Assembly: GCA_017527905.1 (NCBI GenBank)
Contig: JAFXPK010000030.1
Location: 1 to 64,000 of the forward strand
Direction: 5' to 3'
DNA: 64,000 nt
DNA from: Paludibacteraceae bacterium
Lineage (GTDB): Bacteria > Bacteroidota > Bacteroidia > Bacteroidales > Paludibacteraceae
The notes under the pieces: generated by a model
Databases searched by the model: none
What the model was told of the DNA's origin: nothing
What the model saw: the letters and a program-made list of their open reading frames with translations, nothing else
Part shown: piece by piece, positions 8,867 through 16,870 of the stretch
How positions within the stretch are numbered: the first letter of the stretch is position 1
How the letters are laid out: each line of letters begins with the position of its first letter
Program-made: the position numbers and the translations under genes

Positions 8867-9023
8867 CTGGCGTCGGATCATTTTGCTGACGTCAGCAAAA
8901 TGATAAATCTTGCAAAAGGTGCTTTGCGTGAGGTGGACGACATCATGCTTACCCGTTATGCCTGTTATCTTGCAGCACAGAAGTAGACCCTCGGAAACCG
9001 CAGAAGGCTTTCGCTTAGACTTG
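8867..9023 (+). pseudogene. Internal fragment of a second dinD-like gene
   Basis: Directly after the dinD stop, in the same frame, the sequence reads [10 protein letters not shown], then [20 protein letters not shown], then a TAG at 8984-8986. Homology continues out of frame (a small deletion) through the DPRKPQ...AFA region to about 9023. It corresponds to residues around 60-115 of dinD. A run of about 43 bases (GAGGTGGAC to TATCTTG) is identical to dinD, but between palindrome and run the coding differs (AKGALR here, GSGSER in dinD). It therefore looks like part of a divergent paralogue, or a converted copy, rather than a simple recent duplication. Confidence 0.75.
8877..8904. repeat. 28-bp perfect palindrome, second copy
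   Basis: ATCATTTTGCTGAC (8877-8890) is the exact reverse complement of 8891-8904. The 22-bp core is identical to the palindrome in dinD. Compared with that copy, the pair at 8878/8903 is T:A instead of C:G, so pairing is kept. Confidence 0.9.
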
Positions 9024-9123
9024 TCTTTAACCCCTCTTGGCGCAAAAAAGAAAGATGGCGTGTTCGTGGTGGAATTATATGCGCTTTTTTGCTAACTTCG
9101 CGCCATAATTGAATAATGAAATT

Positions 9124-10704
9124 ATGGGCTTATCAGAAGAGATTAAAAGAAGACGTACTTTTGCGATTATCAGTCACCCGGATGCCGGTAAAACTACATT
9201 GACGGAGAAACTATTGCTATTTGGTGGCGCTATCCACATCGCGGGGGCCGTTAAATCCAATAAGATAAAAAAGACTGCCACGTCCGACTGGATGGAGATC
9301 GAGAAGCAGCGTGGTATCTCCGTGGCGACTTCCGTCATGGCTTTCGATTACAATGGCTTCAAAATCAATATCCTTGACACGCCGGGTCACCAGGACTTCC
9401 AGGAGGATACGTTCCGTACGCTGACCGCCGTCGATAGCGTTATCATCGTCGTCGATTGCGCGAAGGGTGTCGAGGCGCAGACCCGTAAGCTCATGAACGT
9501 CTGCCGTATGCGTAACACGCCGGTCATTGTCTTTGTCAATAAGATGGACCGTAACGGTAACAACCCGTTCGACCTGATGGACGAGCTCGAAAAGGAGCTG
9601 AATATCCGTGTCCGCCCGCTCTCTTGGCCTATCAACCAAGGAGATAAGTTCAAGGGCGTTTACAATCTCTACGAACAAAAACTGAATCTATACACGCCTA
9701 GCAAACAGGTTGTTACAGAGAATATCGAATTCAAGGACGTTAACAGCCCTGAGCTGGAGAAGCATATCGGCGAGGAGGATGCGCAACAATTGCGCGAGGA
9801 TATCGACCTCATCAATGGGGTCTATTCGGACCTCGATGTGAATGAGTATCTGGCGGGCCAAGTGGCGCCGGTCTTCTTCGGTAGTGCGCTTAACAACTTC
9901 GGTGTGAAGGAGTTGCTCGATTGCTTCTGCCAAATCGCGCCTACACCGCAGCCTACCCAGACGGAGGAGCGTGTGGTGAAACCTGAGGAGACGGCTTTCT
10001 CGGGCTTCGTCTTCAAGATCCATGCCAATATGGACCCGAACCATCGCAGCTGCATCGCTTTCGTGAAGGTATGCTCAGGCAAGTTCGAGCGCAATGTCAA
10101 CTACAAGCATGTGCGCCTCGATAAGATGATGAAATTCTCTGCTCCGACTTGCTTCATGGCGCAGAAGAAGGAGACGGTCGACGAGGCTTGGCCGGGCGAT
10201 ATCGTGGGTCTTCCAGACTCGGGCGGAACGTTCAAGATCGGCGACACGCTCACTTCCGGCGAGACCATCCACTTCAAGGGTTTGCCTAGCTTCTCGCCTG
10301 AGATGTTCAAATACATAGAGAATGATGACCCGATGAAGGCGAAACAGCTGGCAAAGGGTATCGAACAACTGATGGGCGAGGGTGTTGCCCAAGTCTTCAC
10401 CAACCAGTTCAACGGTCGCAAGATCATCGGTACGGTCGGACAGCTCCAGTTCGAGGTCATCCAGTACCGCCTGCTGCATGAGTACAACGCGAAGTGTCGC
10501 TGGGAGCCTATCAACCTCTACAAGGCTTGCTGGATCGAGAGCGACGATGCGGAGGCGTTGGATACCTTCAAGAAGCGTAAGTACCAGTATATGGCCAAGG
10601 ATATGGAGGATAGGGATGTCTTCCTCGCCGACTCGGGCTATATCCTCCAGATGGCGCAGACGGACTTCCCTAAGATCAGGTTCCATTTCTCTTCTGAATT
10701 TTAA
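9124..10704 (+). CDS. prfC: Peptide chain release factor 3
   Basis: A 526-residue translational GTPase that recycles RF1/RF2 from the ribosome after termination. It shows the G1 loop [17 protein letters not shown], the G3 motif [16 protein letters not shown], the G4 motif NKMDRNG, and RF3-specific domains II-III ending [10 protein letters not shown]. The ATG at 9124 ([14 protein letters not shown]) is preferred over the upstream in-frame TTG at 9109, because MGLSEEI matches the normal RF3 start position. It heads prfC-thioesterase-trmD, with a 12-base gap to the next gene. Confidence 0.95.
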   Translation: MGLSEEIKRRRTFAIISHPDAGKTTLTEKLLLFGGAIHIAGAVKSNKIKKTATSDWMEIEKQRGISVATSVMAFDYNGFKINILDTPGHQDFQEDTFRTLTAVDSVIIVVDCAKGVEAQTRKLMNVCRMRNTPVIVFVNKMDRNGNNPFDLMDELEKELNIRVRPLSWPINQGDKFKGVYNLYEQKLNLYTPSKQVVTENIEFKDVNSPELEKHIGEEDAQQLREDIDLINGVYSDLDVNEYLAGQVAPVFFGSALNNFGVKELLDCFCQIAPTPQPTQTEERVVKPEETAFSGFVFKIHANMDPNHRSCIAFVKVCSGKFERNVNYKHVRLDKMMKFSAPTCFMAQKKETVDEAWPGDIVGLPDSGGTFKIGDTLTSGETIHFKGLPSFSPEMFKYIENDDPMKAKQLAKGIEQLMGEGVAQVFTNQFNGRKIIGTVGQLQFEVIQYRLLHEYNAKCRWEPINLYKACWIESDDAEALDTFKKRKYQYMAKDMEDRDVFLADSGYILQMAQTDFPKIRFHFSSEF

Positions 10705-10716
10705 TTGATTACGGAT

Positions 10717-11091
10717 ATGCAGGTAGGACAAACTTTTTCCCAGACGATATCTGTTCGCGAGCAGGATACCGCTGTCGCATTAGGCTCTGGCGGATTGCCG
10801 GTCTTCGGTACGCCCGCCATGATCGCTTACATGGAGAACACCGCGCTGAAGATGGTGGCGGACGCACTTCCGGAAGGCTCCCAGACGGTTGGTACGGAGA
10901 TCAATGCGAAGCACACCAAGGCGGCGTTGGTAGGCGCCCGCATCACCTTCACAGCCACGATCACGGAGATCGATGGCCGCAGAATCGCCTATTCCATTGA
11001 GGCGAAGAACGAACAGGGCGAGCTGATCGGCTCGGCGGATCACCAGCGTTTCGTGGTGGACGCAGAACGTTTCATGAGTAAATTGAAGTGA
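10717..11091 (+). CDS. Hotdog-fold thioesterase (fluoroacetyl-CoA thioesterase-like)
   Basis: The ATG at 10717 ([13 protein letters not shown]) is chosen over the TTG at 10705. The 124-residue product has the single-domain hotdog layout with [15 protein letters not shown] (start of the long central helix) followed by [20 protein letters not shown]. This is the arrangement seen in FlK-type acyl-CoA thioesterases. It probably hydrolyses a small acyl-CoA; the substrate is unknown. It lies 4 bases before trmD, so both are likely read as one transcript with prfC. Confidence 0.8.
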   Translation: MQVGQTFSQTISVREQDTAVALGSGGLPVFGTPAMIAYMENTALKMVADALPEGSQTVGTEINAKHTKAALVGARITFTATITEIDGRRIAYSIEAKNEQGELIGSADHQRFVVDAERFMSKLK

Positions 11092-11095
11092 CACT

Positions 11096-11773
11096 ATGAG
11101 AATCGATATCTTATCGGCCGTGCCGGAGTTGCTGGATAGTCCGCTGAACCATTCCATCCTGAAAAGAGCGCAGGCGAAGGGCTTGGCGGAGATCGTCGTG
11201 CATAACATCCGTGACTATACGCTCGACAAGCATAGGAAAATCGATGATTACGCCTTCGGGTTCAGTTCGGGCATGGTGATGCAGATCGAACCGATCGACC
11301 GTCTGATTACCCACCTGAAGGAGCAACGGGACTATGACGAGGTGATCTACACTTCGCCTGACGGGGAGATGTTCGACCAGAAGATGGCCAACTCCATGTC
11401 GCTCCTCAACAATGTTATTATCCTTTGTGGCCACTACAAGGGCATTGACCACCGTATCCGTGAGCATCTGATCACGAAGGAGGTCTCCGTGGGCGATTAT
11501 GTGCTGACGGGTGGCGAATTGGCGGCCTGCATCATGACGGACGCCATCGTGCGGTTGATTCCGGGTGCGATGAGCGACGAGCAATCCGCTCTGTCGGATT
11601 GTTTCCAGGACGATCTCTTGGCTCCACCGGTCTATTCCCGTCCAGCGGAATACAAGGGTTGGAAAGTGCCTGATATCCTTCTCTCTGGCAACGAGGCGAA
11701 GATCAAGGAGTGGGAGTACGAGCAGGCAGTGGAACGAACCAAACTGCTGCGACCTGATTTGTTGAAGAAATAG
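11096..11773 (+). CDS. trmD: tRNA (guanine-37-N1)-methyltransferase
   Basis: A 225-residue SPOUT methyltransferase that makes m1G37 in tRNAs, preventing +1 frameshifting. The knot region motifs are clear: [12 protein letters not shown] and [14 protein letters not shown], then the C-terminal [22 protein letters not shown]. The loop usually written GGGAGM reads GFSSGM here (in [11 protein letters not shown]). Last gene of the prfC operon; I see no clear terminator in the 75 bases before the convergent toxin gene. Confidence 0.94.
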   Translation: MRIDILSAVPELLDSPLNHSILKRAQAKGLAEIVVHNIRDYTLDKHRKIDDYAFGFSSGMVMQIEPIDRLITHLKEQRDYDEVIYTSPDGEMFDQKMANSMSLLNNVIILCGHYKGIDHRIREHLITKEVSVGDYVLTGGELAACIMTDAIVRLIPGAMSDEQSALSDCFQDDLLAPPVYSRPAEYKGWKVPDILLSGNEAKIKEWEYEQAVERTKLLRPDLLKK

Positions 11774-11848
11774 GGGGGTGGGCGAATGTTATAATCGGTT
11801 ATCCGACGAAGGAAGTCTGCATTTCTTTCTAATTCGAACCGTTTGCCA

Positions 11849-12520
11849 TCATTTGTGCGTTTCTTTGTAACGTCTTATTTCTTCCTTTAAATCCATGACT
11901 TTGAGCTCCCAATACTCATGTTTGTGCAAAGTATCAATACCTTCCGGAGATTCTTCGATTTGATCTATCATTTCAAATCCATTTAATATATCTTCTTCTG
12001 TGAGGGAATATTCGTTCCTTTGTAATCCCCAATGGATCATCTCTTCAATGCTGTAATCTTTAAGCATTTCGTGAATGTCCCAAAAATCTTTCTGACGTTT
12101 TATTGGGCTTCCAATAGCGAGCATTTTCATGGCTGCTATTTCTTTCTCATCTGCCATACGTATACCTTCGTAATTCAGTTTGGGGAATATGAATGGTTCT
12201 GTATAGAATAAATCAAGCTTTATAGGATTATGGTTTTCGTTGCCAATAAATATGCTATATCCAATAGCTGTCTCATTAAGACTTTCCGTTCCCGTGTGGA
12301 TGGGGAAGTTGCTTTCTAAATATTGCTTAATAATTTTTGTGTCTATCTCAGGGTATGCGATGTCAGTGAATAAGTCAATATCTATCGAACGTCGATGCCC
12401 ACGTTGAAGACTGAGTGCCGTTCCTCCCACAAGACAGAAATCCTTAAAAACTTCGGTAGACATTAGTTTTCTGAGAGTGTCTAGTAGAGCTGGTGTTATG
12501 GTTTCTGTATGCAATCTCAT
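11849..12520 (-). CDS. AbiEii/AbiGii-like nucleotidyltransferase toxin
   Basis: The 223-residue protein has the MNT-like nucleotidyltransferase core of the AbiEii family: FCLVGGTALSLQRGHRRSIDIDLFTD holds the GG and the D-x-D metal site. A downstream KLDLFY gives a third acidic residue and RQKDFWDIHEML is also typical. AbiEii proteins are the toxin halves of type IV-like toxin-antitoxin and abortive-infection systems. Its start overlaps the stop of the upstream regulator by four bases (ATGA), the usual coupling in such pairs. Confidence 0.85.
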   Translation of the reverse strand: MRLHTETITPALLDTLRKLMSTEVFKDFCLVGGTALSLQRGHRRSIDIDLFTDIAYPEIDTKIIKQYLESNFPIHTGTESLNETAIGYSIFIGNENHNPIKLDLFYTEPFIFPKLNYEGIRMADEKEIAAMKMLAIGSPIKRQKDFWDIHEMLKDYSIEEMIHWGLQRNEYSLTEEDILNGFEMIDQIEESPEGIDTLHKHEYWELKVMDLKEEIRRYKETHK

Positions 12521-13038
12521 AATCCACTTTCCTTGAAATTACGTTGTGCGATTTCGTATAGTCTGAAATTCGAAGGTTCGGATAGCATTTGTTTCATGTT
12601 CTCCTCACCATAAAATTTAGCTATTTCTCGAATCTCTTCATTACTGCCATATTCCAATACCCTTCGAATGGCCCACTTCATACATTTAGTCCAGTCGATT
12701 CTGTTGACATCAACATCCCAAAATGTGGTTTTGGTCAATTTGGAAAGGTCAGGTTTCGTACGCATGTTTATGCTTTTTTGTTCCTCATAGATGTCGTGTT
12801 TGGCCTGTATCAGATAGAAAAAACCGATAATATCAATGTCCAAGCAGTGCTCTAACATCATGGAAATCTGAGGAGTGAACCTCCTCCTCCCTTTGATTAA
12901 ATCGTTTAGACGCTGAGGTATTAGATGTGAGTTCGTGGCCACATCCACCTTAGTCCGTTTCTTTTCGTGGATAATTCTATCGAGTATTACACCTGCAGGA
13001 ACGGATGGCATGTTTGTATATGTCGCATAGTCAATCAT
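12517..13038 (-). CDS. HigA/XRE-like HTH fused to a DUF6922-like domain (antitoxin of the AbiEii pair)
   Basis: Two parts are visible. First comes a HigA/VapI-type helix-turn-helix (VPAGVILDRIIHEKKRTK, PQRLNDLIKGRRRFTPQ, MMLEHCLDID, FYLIQAKHD). Then a C-terminal segment with FWDVDVNRIDWTK and RRVLEYGSNEEIREIAKFYG resembles DUF6922, which is often found next to AbiEii genes. ATG 13036-13038 (MIDYATY) gives 173 residues; ATG 13009-13011 (MPSVPAG, 164 residues) is an alternative that starts right at the HTH. The promoter at 13043-13073 would place the transcription start almost on the first ATG, so either the mRNA is leaderless or the second ATG is used. It is likely autoregulatory. Confidence 0.75.
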   Translation of the reverse strand: MIDYATYTNMPSVPAGVILDRIIHEKKRTKVDVATNSHLIPQRLNDLIKGRRRFTPQISMMLEHCLDIDIIGFFYLIQAKHDIYEEQKSINMRTKPDLSKLTKTTFWDVDVNRIDWTKCMKWAIRRVLEYGSNEEIREIAKFYGEENMKQMLSEPSNFRLYEIAQRNFKESGL

Positions 13039-13042
13039 GTTA

Positions 13043-13073
13043 CAAATATACATCTTTTTTGAAAGTAACCAAA
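13043..13073 (-). promoter_or_regulatory. Consensus promoter of the toxin-antitoxin operon
   Basis: On the minus strand TTTG (13070-13073) is followed by exactly 19 bases and then TATATTTG (13043-13050). This is a full match to the Bacteroidales consensus. It ends only five bases before the first possible start codon. Confidence 0.75.
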
Positions 13074-13120
13074 AAATGGTTATAAAATTCGTCGCCCGCA
13101 ACACATCCAAGAATAGCCTA

Positions 13121-13873
13121 TCACGGCAGACAAGAACCGTTCACCCAAGATATTTTGCCCAAGGCGGTTCGTAATCCGTTGTAATCCAGTGTTTCCAATG
13201 GCTCTTTCCCTTTGGCGAAACTGCAGGAGTTTACTTTCTTGTCCCATGAAACGGAGCAGAAATTCTGCGGACGGGTACATCTCAGTAAGCAGGAAGGACT
13301 CTGGAAAGGTTTTCCTCCTGCCACGGTGGCTAATTCTTTGGCGGAAGGGGTGTTCGCATAGCGTTGCGGAACGAGGATGATCTGCTCTGACGTTAGGATT
13401 TTCAACAACCTTTTGTAAGCGTTCCTTGCATTCTCCAAATTGTCTTTACCCACCAAAAGATTTACCCCTGGTTTAATCCCTATGCCTGCGATTCTTGCGA
13501 GTAGGGTCTCCACTCTCTCGATTTCCGCCGGATTGTCTGGACGATGGATGGTGACATGGATCTTGTCAGGCTTGCAATTGGCCAACCTTTCCCATACTTT
13601 ATCGTCTTCCAACGGTAGTCCATTGGATGTGACGGAGAGATAACACAATGGATAAAGCGCTTCGATTACCGCAAAGATGCCTTCGTATTCAAAGGGTTCG
13701 CCTCCGCCTAAGGAGATGGCTTTCATGCCTCCGTTTTGGATGCAGTCGGTTGCAAAAGCGATGACTTCCTGCGGCTTCCAAAGCGTGTTGCCGTCGCGTG
13801 AACTGTGGTTGTAGCAAAACGGGCACTGCTTGCTGCAATAATTGGATAAATCGATGGAGAGGAGTTCAATCAT
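13121..13873 (-). CDS. Small radical SAM enzyme with a Cys-rich C-terminus
   Basis: A 250-residue protein starting MIELLSIDLSNYC. Cys13, Cys17 and Cys20 form the C-x3-C-x2-C site for the SAM-binding 4Fe-4S cluster. SLGGGEPFEY is the GGE motif, and SVTSNGLPLE is a typical beta-strand 4 motif. The C-terminal 55 residues hold further cysteines (SCLLRC, NFCSV, NSCSF, GSCLP) that could bind an auxiliary cluster, as in SPASM/twitch enzymes. Substrate unknown. It overlaps the upstream 487-residue gene by eight bases (ATGATTGA), so the two are made together and probably work together. Confidence 0.8.
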   Translation of the reverse strand: MIELLSIDLSNYCSKQCPFCYNHSSRDGNTLWKPQEVIAFATDCIQNGGMKAISLGGGEPFEYEGIFAVIEALYPLCYLSVTSNGLPLEDDKVWERLANCKPDKIHVTIHRPDNPAEIERVETLLARIAGIGIKPGVNLLVGKDNLENARNAYKRLLKILTSEQIILVPQRYANTPSAKELATVAGGKPFQSPSCLLRCTRPQNFCSVSWDKKVNSCSFAKGKEPLETLDYNGLRTALGKISWVNGSCLP

Positions 13874-15329
13874 GCCCTATTTTTTGATTAGCAAGTATCC
13901 CTAATTCTTTCTTGATTTGTTCCATCTCCTTCATGGGAATGCTATAAGGAATGTTTTTCCCGCGATATGCCTGTTGCGCTAATCGTTCTATTTCTGAACG
14001 GTTTTCCTCCACCTTGGAGATGAGGCACAGAGGAAATCTCAGACCTCCGATCTCAATTTGTTCATGGTCGATTTGAAAGACAGAACCGATGATATCTATG
14101 ATTTGGTCGCTCAATATAATCACGTGCGGATTGAATCTTAGGATTGTCTCTTCCAGCCATTGGTAGTTCTTCTGAAACAATTCCTTCAACAGGTCTCGGT
14201 TAATCCGTTCCTTTATCTCCGCAGCACTGATATTGGTTTTGTATTTGCTATCTGACTTATCATGTGTCTCAACGGGTATTTGAATCGGTATCTTCGGAAG
14301 ATATGGCAACTCGATGCAATGCCGATGGATTATGTCACTAGAGAGCAAGAAGGAAATGTCGGTATCAAACAAATTCTTGACAACGATTACTGTAGGTTCA
14401 TGAGTGTAACGACCGATGAGACATGTGTGGCAACAAGATGAACATTCCACACACTCATATCTCTTTTTCTGTGAGCAATAGTTTATGAAATCGTTAGGTG
14501 AGATAAAAATATCTCTTCGGTATGCATCTCCTGACCAATGATGTGTATATTCGCATCCTTCGAAAAGGATATATTTGTTATCACCATGTGTGTCGCAAGG
14601 ATGCCATCTGTCTATTTGAAATGTCTTGTCCTCACCGAACTTGGCAGGAATTTTTAATGTGAGCTTTTGCAGTTCGGGTGGCAATTGATCAAATTTTACC
14701 GGATTTTTTGGCGTGTTCATGCATTTCGGAAGGTATTCTGGCCAATATGGTTGATGATATAGATAATAAGGGGCAGAGGAGAAATTCTTTGTGTAAATAA
14801 CCTTTTTGTTTTCTTCGTCCCATTCTTCATTCATCCAAAATTCTTTTCTGCGGTATACTTTCGTTATTATTTTATTGTCAATCAAGAAATCATAAACAGA
14901 GCATTCCTTGGCGGTATCATTGCTGTCATCGCATTCATATTCATCAATCATATACAACCCTCTGCTTTTTGAAATGCATATTTTTATCTCAAAACATTTG
15001 TCTTCAGCCAGTTTGAGAAAGATCTCCTCCTGTTTTAAATCAATTTGTATTATACTGTCATCACCCCAAAAATCATAATTTTCAGGACTATGAGGATCTT
15101 CTATCAATTCATCTATTTGATCGTCACTCAGGTTGATGCCCAAATATGTATCGTCTTCATAATCACAATACCAAAGTGTAAGGCATTCAACGCATGTCTC
15201 AGGATCCGCCAACCAAGGCACAGGTCCATTCTCATTGAAATCCATGATTCCAACGTTTCCGTCCTCATCAACCATGTACCAAGCGGTTGACATGGAGTGA
15301 GTCGCAGGGTATTCTTTCCCGTTTTGCAT
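13866..15329 (-). CDS. Unrecognised 487-residue protein coupled to the radical SAM gene
   Basis: I do not recognise a named family. The N-terminus reads MSTAWYMVDEDGNVGIMDF, followed by an acidic region with scattered cysteines (CVECLTLWYC). Around residue 285-315 there is a dense cysteine patch, CVECSSCCHTCLIGRY, preceded by a His/Cys/Trp-rich segment (WHPCDTHGDN, GCEYTHHWSG). The pattern could bind a metal or Fe-S cluster. There is no signal peptide or membrane helix, so it is cytoplasmic. Its TGA lies inside the first codons of the radical SAM gene. It could be a partner, a substrate or an electron-transfer protein for that enzyme; this is inference from coupling only. Confidence 0.65.
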   Translation of the reverse strand: MQNGKEYPATHSMSTAWYMVDEDGNVGIMDFNENGPVPWLADPETCVECLTLWYCDYEDDTYLGINLSDDQIDELIEDPHSPENYDFWGDDSIIQIDLKQEEIFLKLAEDKCFEIKICISKSRGLYMIDEYECDDSNDTAKECSVYDFLIDNKIITKVYRRKEFWMNEEWDEENKKVIYTKNFSSAPYYLYHQPYWPEYLPKCMNTPKNPVKFDQLPPELQKLTLKIPAKFGEDKTFQIDRWHPCDTHGDNKYILFEGCEYTHHWSGDAYRRDIFISPNDFINYCSQKKRYECVECSSCCHTCLIGRYTHEPTVIVVKNLFDTDISFLLSSDIIHRHCIELPYLPKIPIQIPVETHDKSDSKYKTNISAAEIKERINRDLLKELFQKNYQWLEETILRFNPHVIILSDQIIDIIGSVFQIDHEQIEIGGLRFPLCLISKVEENRSEIERLAQQAYRGKNIPYSIPMKEMEQIKKELGILANQKIGHD

Positions 15330-15497
15330 CGCTTTGTCTGTCTGATATTGATGTTTCTAACGATCGATCTTTACCACAAATATAATGATTAATCATTCGC
15401 AAGAAAAGAATTCCCGAAAAGAGGTATCTCTTTCCGAAAAACATATACCTGCTATAACCCTAAAATGATGTACATTTGCCAATAAACAGGATAGCAA

Positions 15498-15725
15498 ATG
15501 GACGATATACATTTTGATTCGATACAACAATTCAACGACTATTACGGATTTGAAACATTGCATCCGCTTGTGAGCGTGGTGCGTTACGACAAGCAATTGC
15601 CCATTGAGGATAATGTCTCTTTATGTACAGGGAGCACACGCCATATCACATCCCAAATATTGGTAATTTCCCCCATAATTCATCAACCAAGTCTTAGCTG
15701 TGCTTGGTGTATCTTTGGATTATAA
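15498..15725 (+). pseudogene. N-terminal fragment of an AraC-family regulator
   Basis: The first about 45 residues (MDDIHFDSIQQFNDYYG, then ETLHPLVSVV) match the conserved start of a large Bacteroidales AraC-regulator group. After roughly 15635 the sequence no longer resembles the family and the frame ends at 15725 after 75 residues, with the sensor core and HTH domain missing. Such regulators often sit beside flavodoxin and oxidoreductase genes, as here, so it is probably the dead regulator of the following cluster. Confidence 0.65.
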
Positions 15726-15743
15726 TTTAAAACAGTTATTGCC

Positions 15744-16835
15744 ATGAGAAAAATTCTTTTTTTATTATCCGGATTGCTGATGATTAGCGGTGTGTTCGCT
15801 CAAAATACACTGTTGGTTTATTATAGCTATACAAATAATGTCCGTTCAATTGTTAATGAATTGTCGAACCATTTGGACGTTGACATTGTGGAGATCCTGC
15901 CTGCGGAAGAGGGGTTGAGGTATGAAGCGGATAACTATGCTATCGGAAGTGCTTTGATATCAGCCATACGCGACAATCCCGACGATGCGGAGAGTTACCC
16001 TGCCATCAAACCAGTAGACATTGATTTCAGCAGATATGACAACATTATCATCGCCACTCCGCTTTGGTGGAGTAATATGGCAGCACCCATGCAATCCTTC
16101 CTGTTCCAAAATGGTGACGAGATGGGAGGAAAAAACATAAGTTTGATCGTATCGAGTGCCAGCAGTGGCATATCATCGGTCGTGGCAGATGCGAAAAGGC
16201 TTATCCCTGAGGGAAATTTCATAGAAGAGGCTCTATGGATAAATAATAACAATCGTAGTAATATGCCGACACTACTCGAAGCATGGATTCGAAATATAAA
16301 AAGTTCAAAACACATGACAGAAAAACTATCTATTACGGTTGGTAATACAACGTATTTAGCCACGCTGGTTGATAATCGTTCCACACAAGCTCTTGTTGCC
16401 GCACTGAAGGAGTCTCCTATCACCTATAAGGCTCAGGATTATGGCAATTTTGAAAAAGTTGGTTCTTTAGGTCGCACGTTTCCAACAAATAATGAAGAAA
16501 CGACTACGGAGCCAGGAGATATTGTCCTATACAATGGAAATCAGATGGTGATTTTTTATGGCACGAATTCATGGAGCTATACCCGTTTGGGAAAAATTGA
16601 TAATATTACAGTCGATCAATTAAAGAATTTTCTTGGTGATGGCGATTGTACAATAACACTTTCATTATCGTCACAGTCTGTCAGCGGATTTGCTGATACA
16701 GCATTCTCTCTGAAAGGCAAAGGAGTAGGGTTGGGAACTAACAAATACGACCTGCAAGGACGAGAAGTGGAGTCGTGCGGAACGGGTCAGATTTATATCC
16801 AAAATGGAGAAAAGTGGATGAAAACGGATAAGTAA
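15744..16835 (+). CDS. Secreted flavodoxin fused to a cyclophilin-like domain
   Basis: A 363-residue protein with a cleavable signal peptide (MRKILFLLSGLLMISGVFAQ). A flavodoxin-like domain (about 21-180) has LLVYYSYTNNVRSIV as the FMN phosphate loop and ATPLWWSNMAAPM as the flavin-contact loop. A cyclophilin-like domain follows (about 195-310: LSITVGNTTYLATLVDN, GDIVLYNGNQMVIFYG). A C-terminal tail YDLQGREV...GQIYIQNGEKWMK resembles Por-type sorting tails. The fusion suggests an envelope-located flavin redox protein; partners are unknown. It is followed 35 bases later by a lipoprotein hydrolase. Confidence 0.85.
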   Translation: MRKILFLLSGLLMISGVFAQNTLLVYYSYTNNVRSIVNELSNHLDVDIVEILPAEEGLRYEADNYAIGSALISAIRDNPDDAESYPAIKPVDIDFSRYDNIIIATPLWWSNMAAPMQSFLFQNGDEMGGKNISLIVSSASSGISSVVADAKRLIPEGNFIEEALWINNNNRSNMPTLLEAWIRNIKSSKHMTEKLSITVGNTTYLATLVDNRSTQALVAALKESPITYKAQDYGNFEKVGSLGRTFPTNNEETTTEPGDIVLYNGNQMVIFYGTNSWSYTRLGKIDNITVDQLKNFLGDGDCTITLSLSSQSVSGFADTAFSLKGKGVGLGTNKYDLQGREVESCGTGQIYIQNGEKWMKTDK

Positions 16836-16870
16836 GCATTTAATAAAGCATAATTACAAATAGATTTAAT

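Noticed and set aside
8867..9023. Simple recent tandem duplication of dinD
   Set aside because: Identity is patchy: the palindrome core and a run of about 43 bases match exactly, but the bases between them encode different residues. A divergent paralogue with local conversion fits better.
358..15725. The AraC fragments at 358-549 and 15498-15725 being two halves of one split gene
   Set aside because: The HTH part at 358 and the N-terminal part at 15498 appear to belong to different AraC subfamilies, and 15 kb of mostly housekeeping genes in between makes a simple split unlikely.
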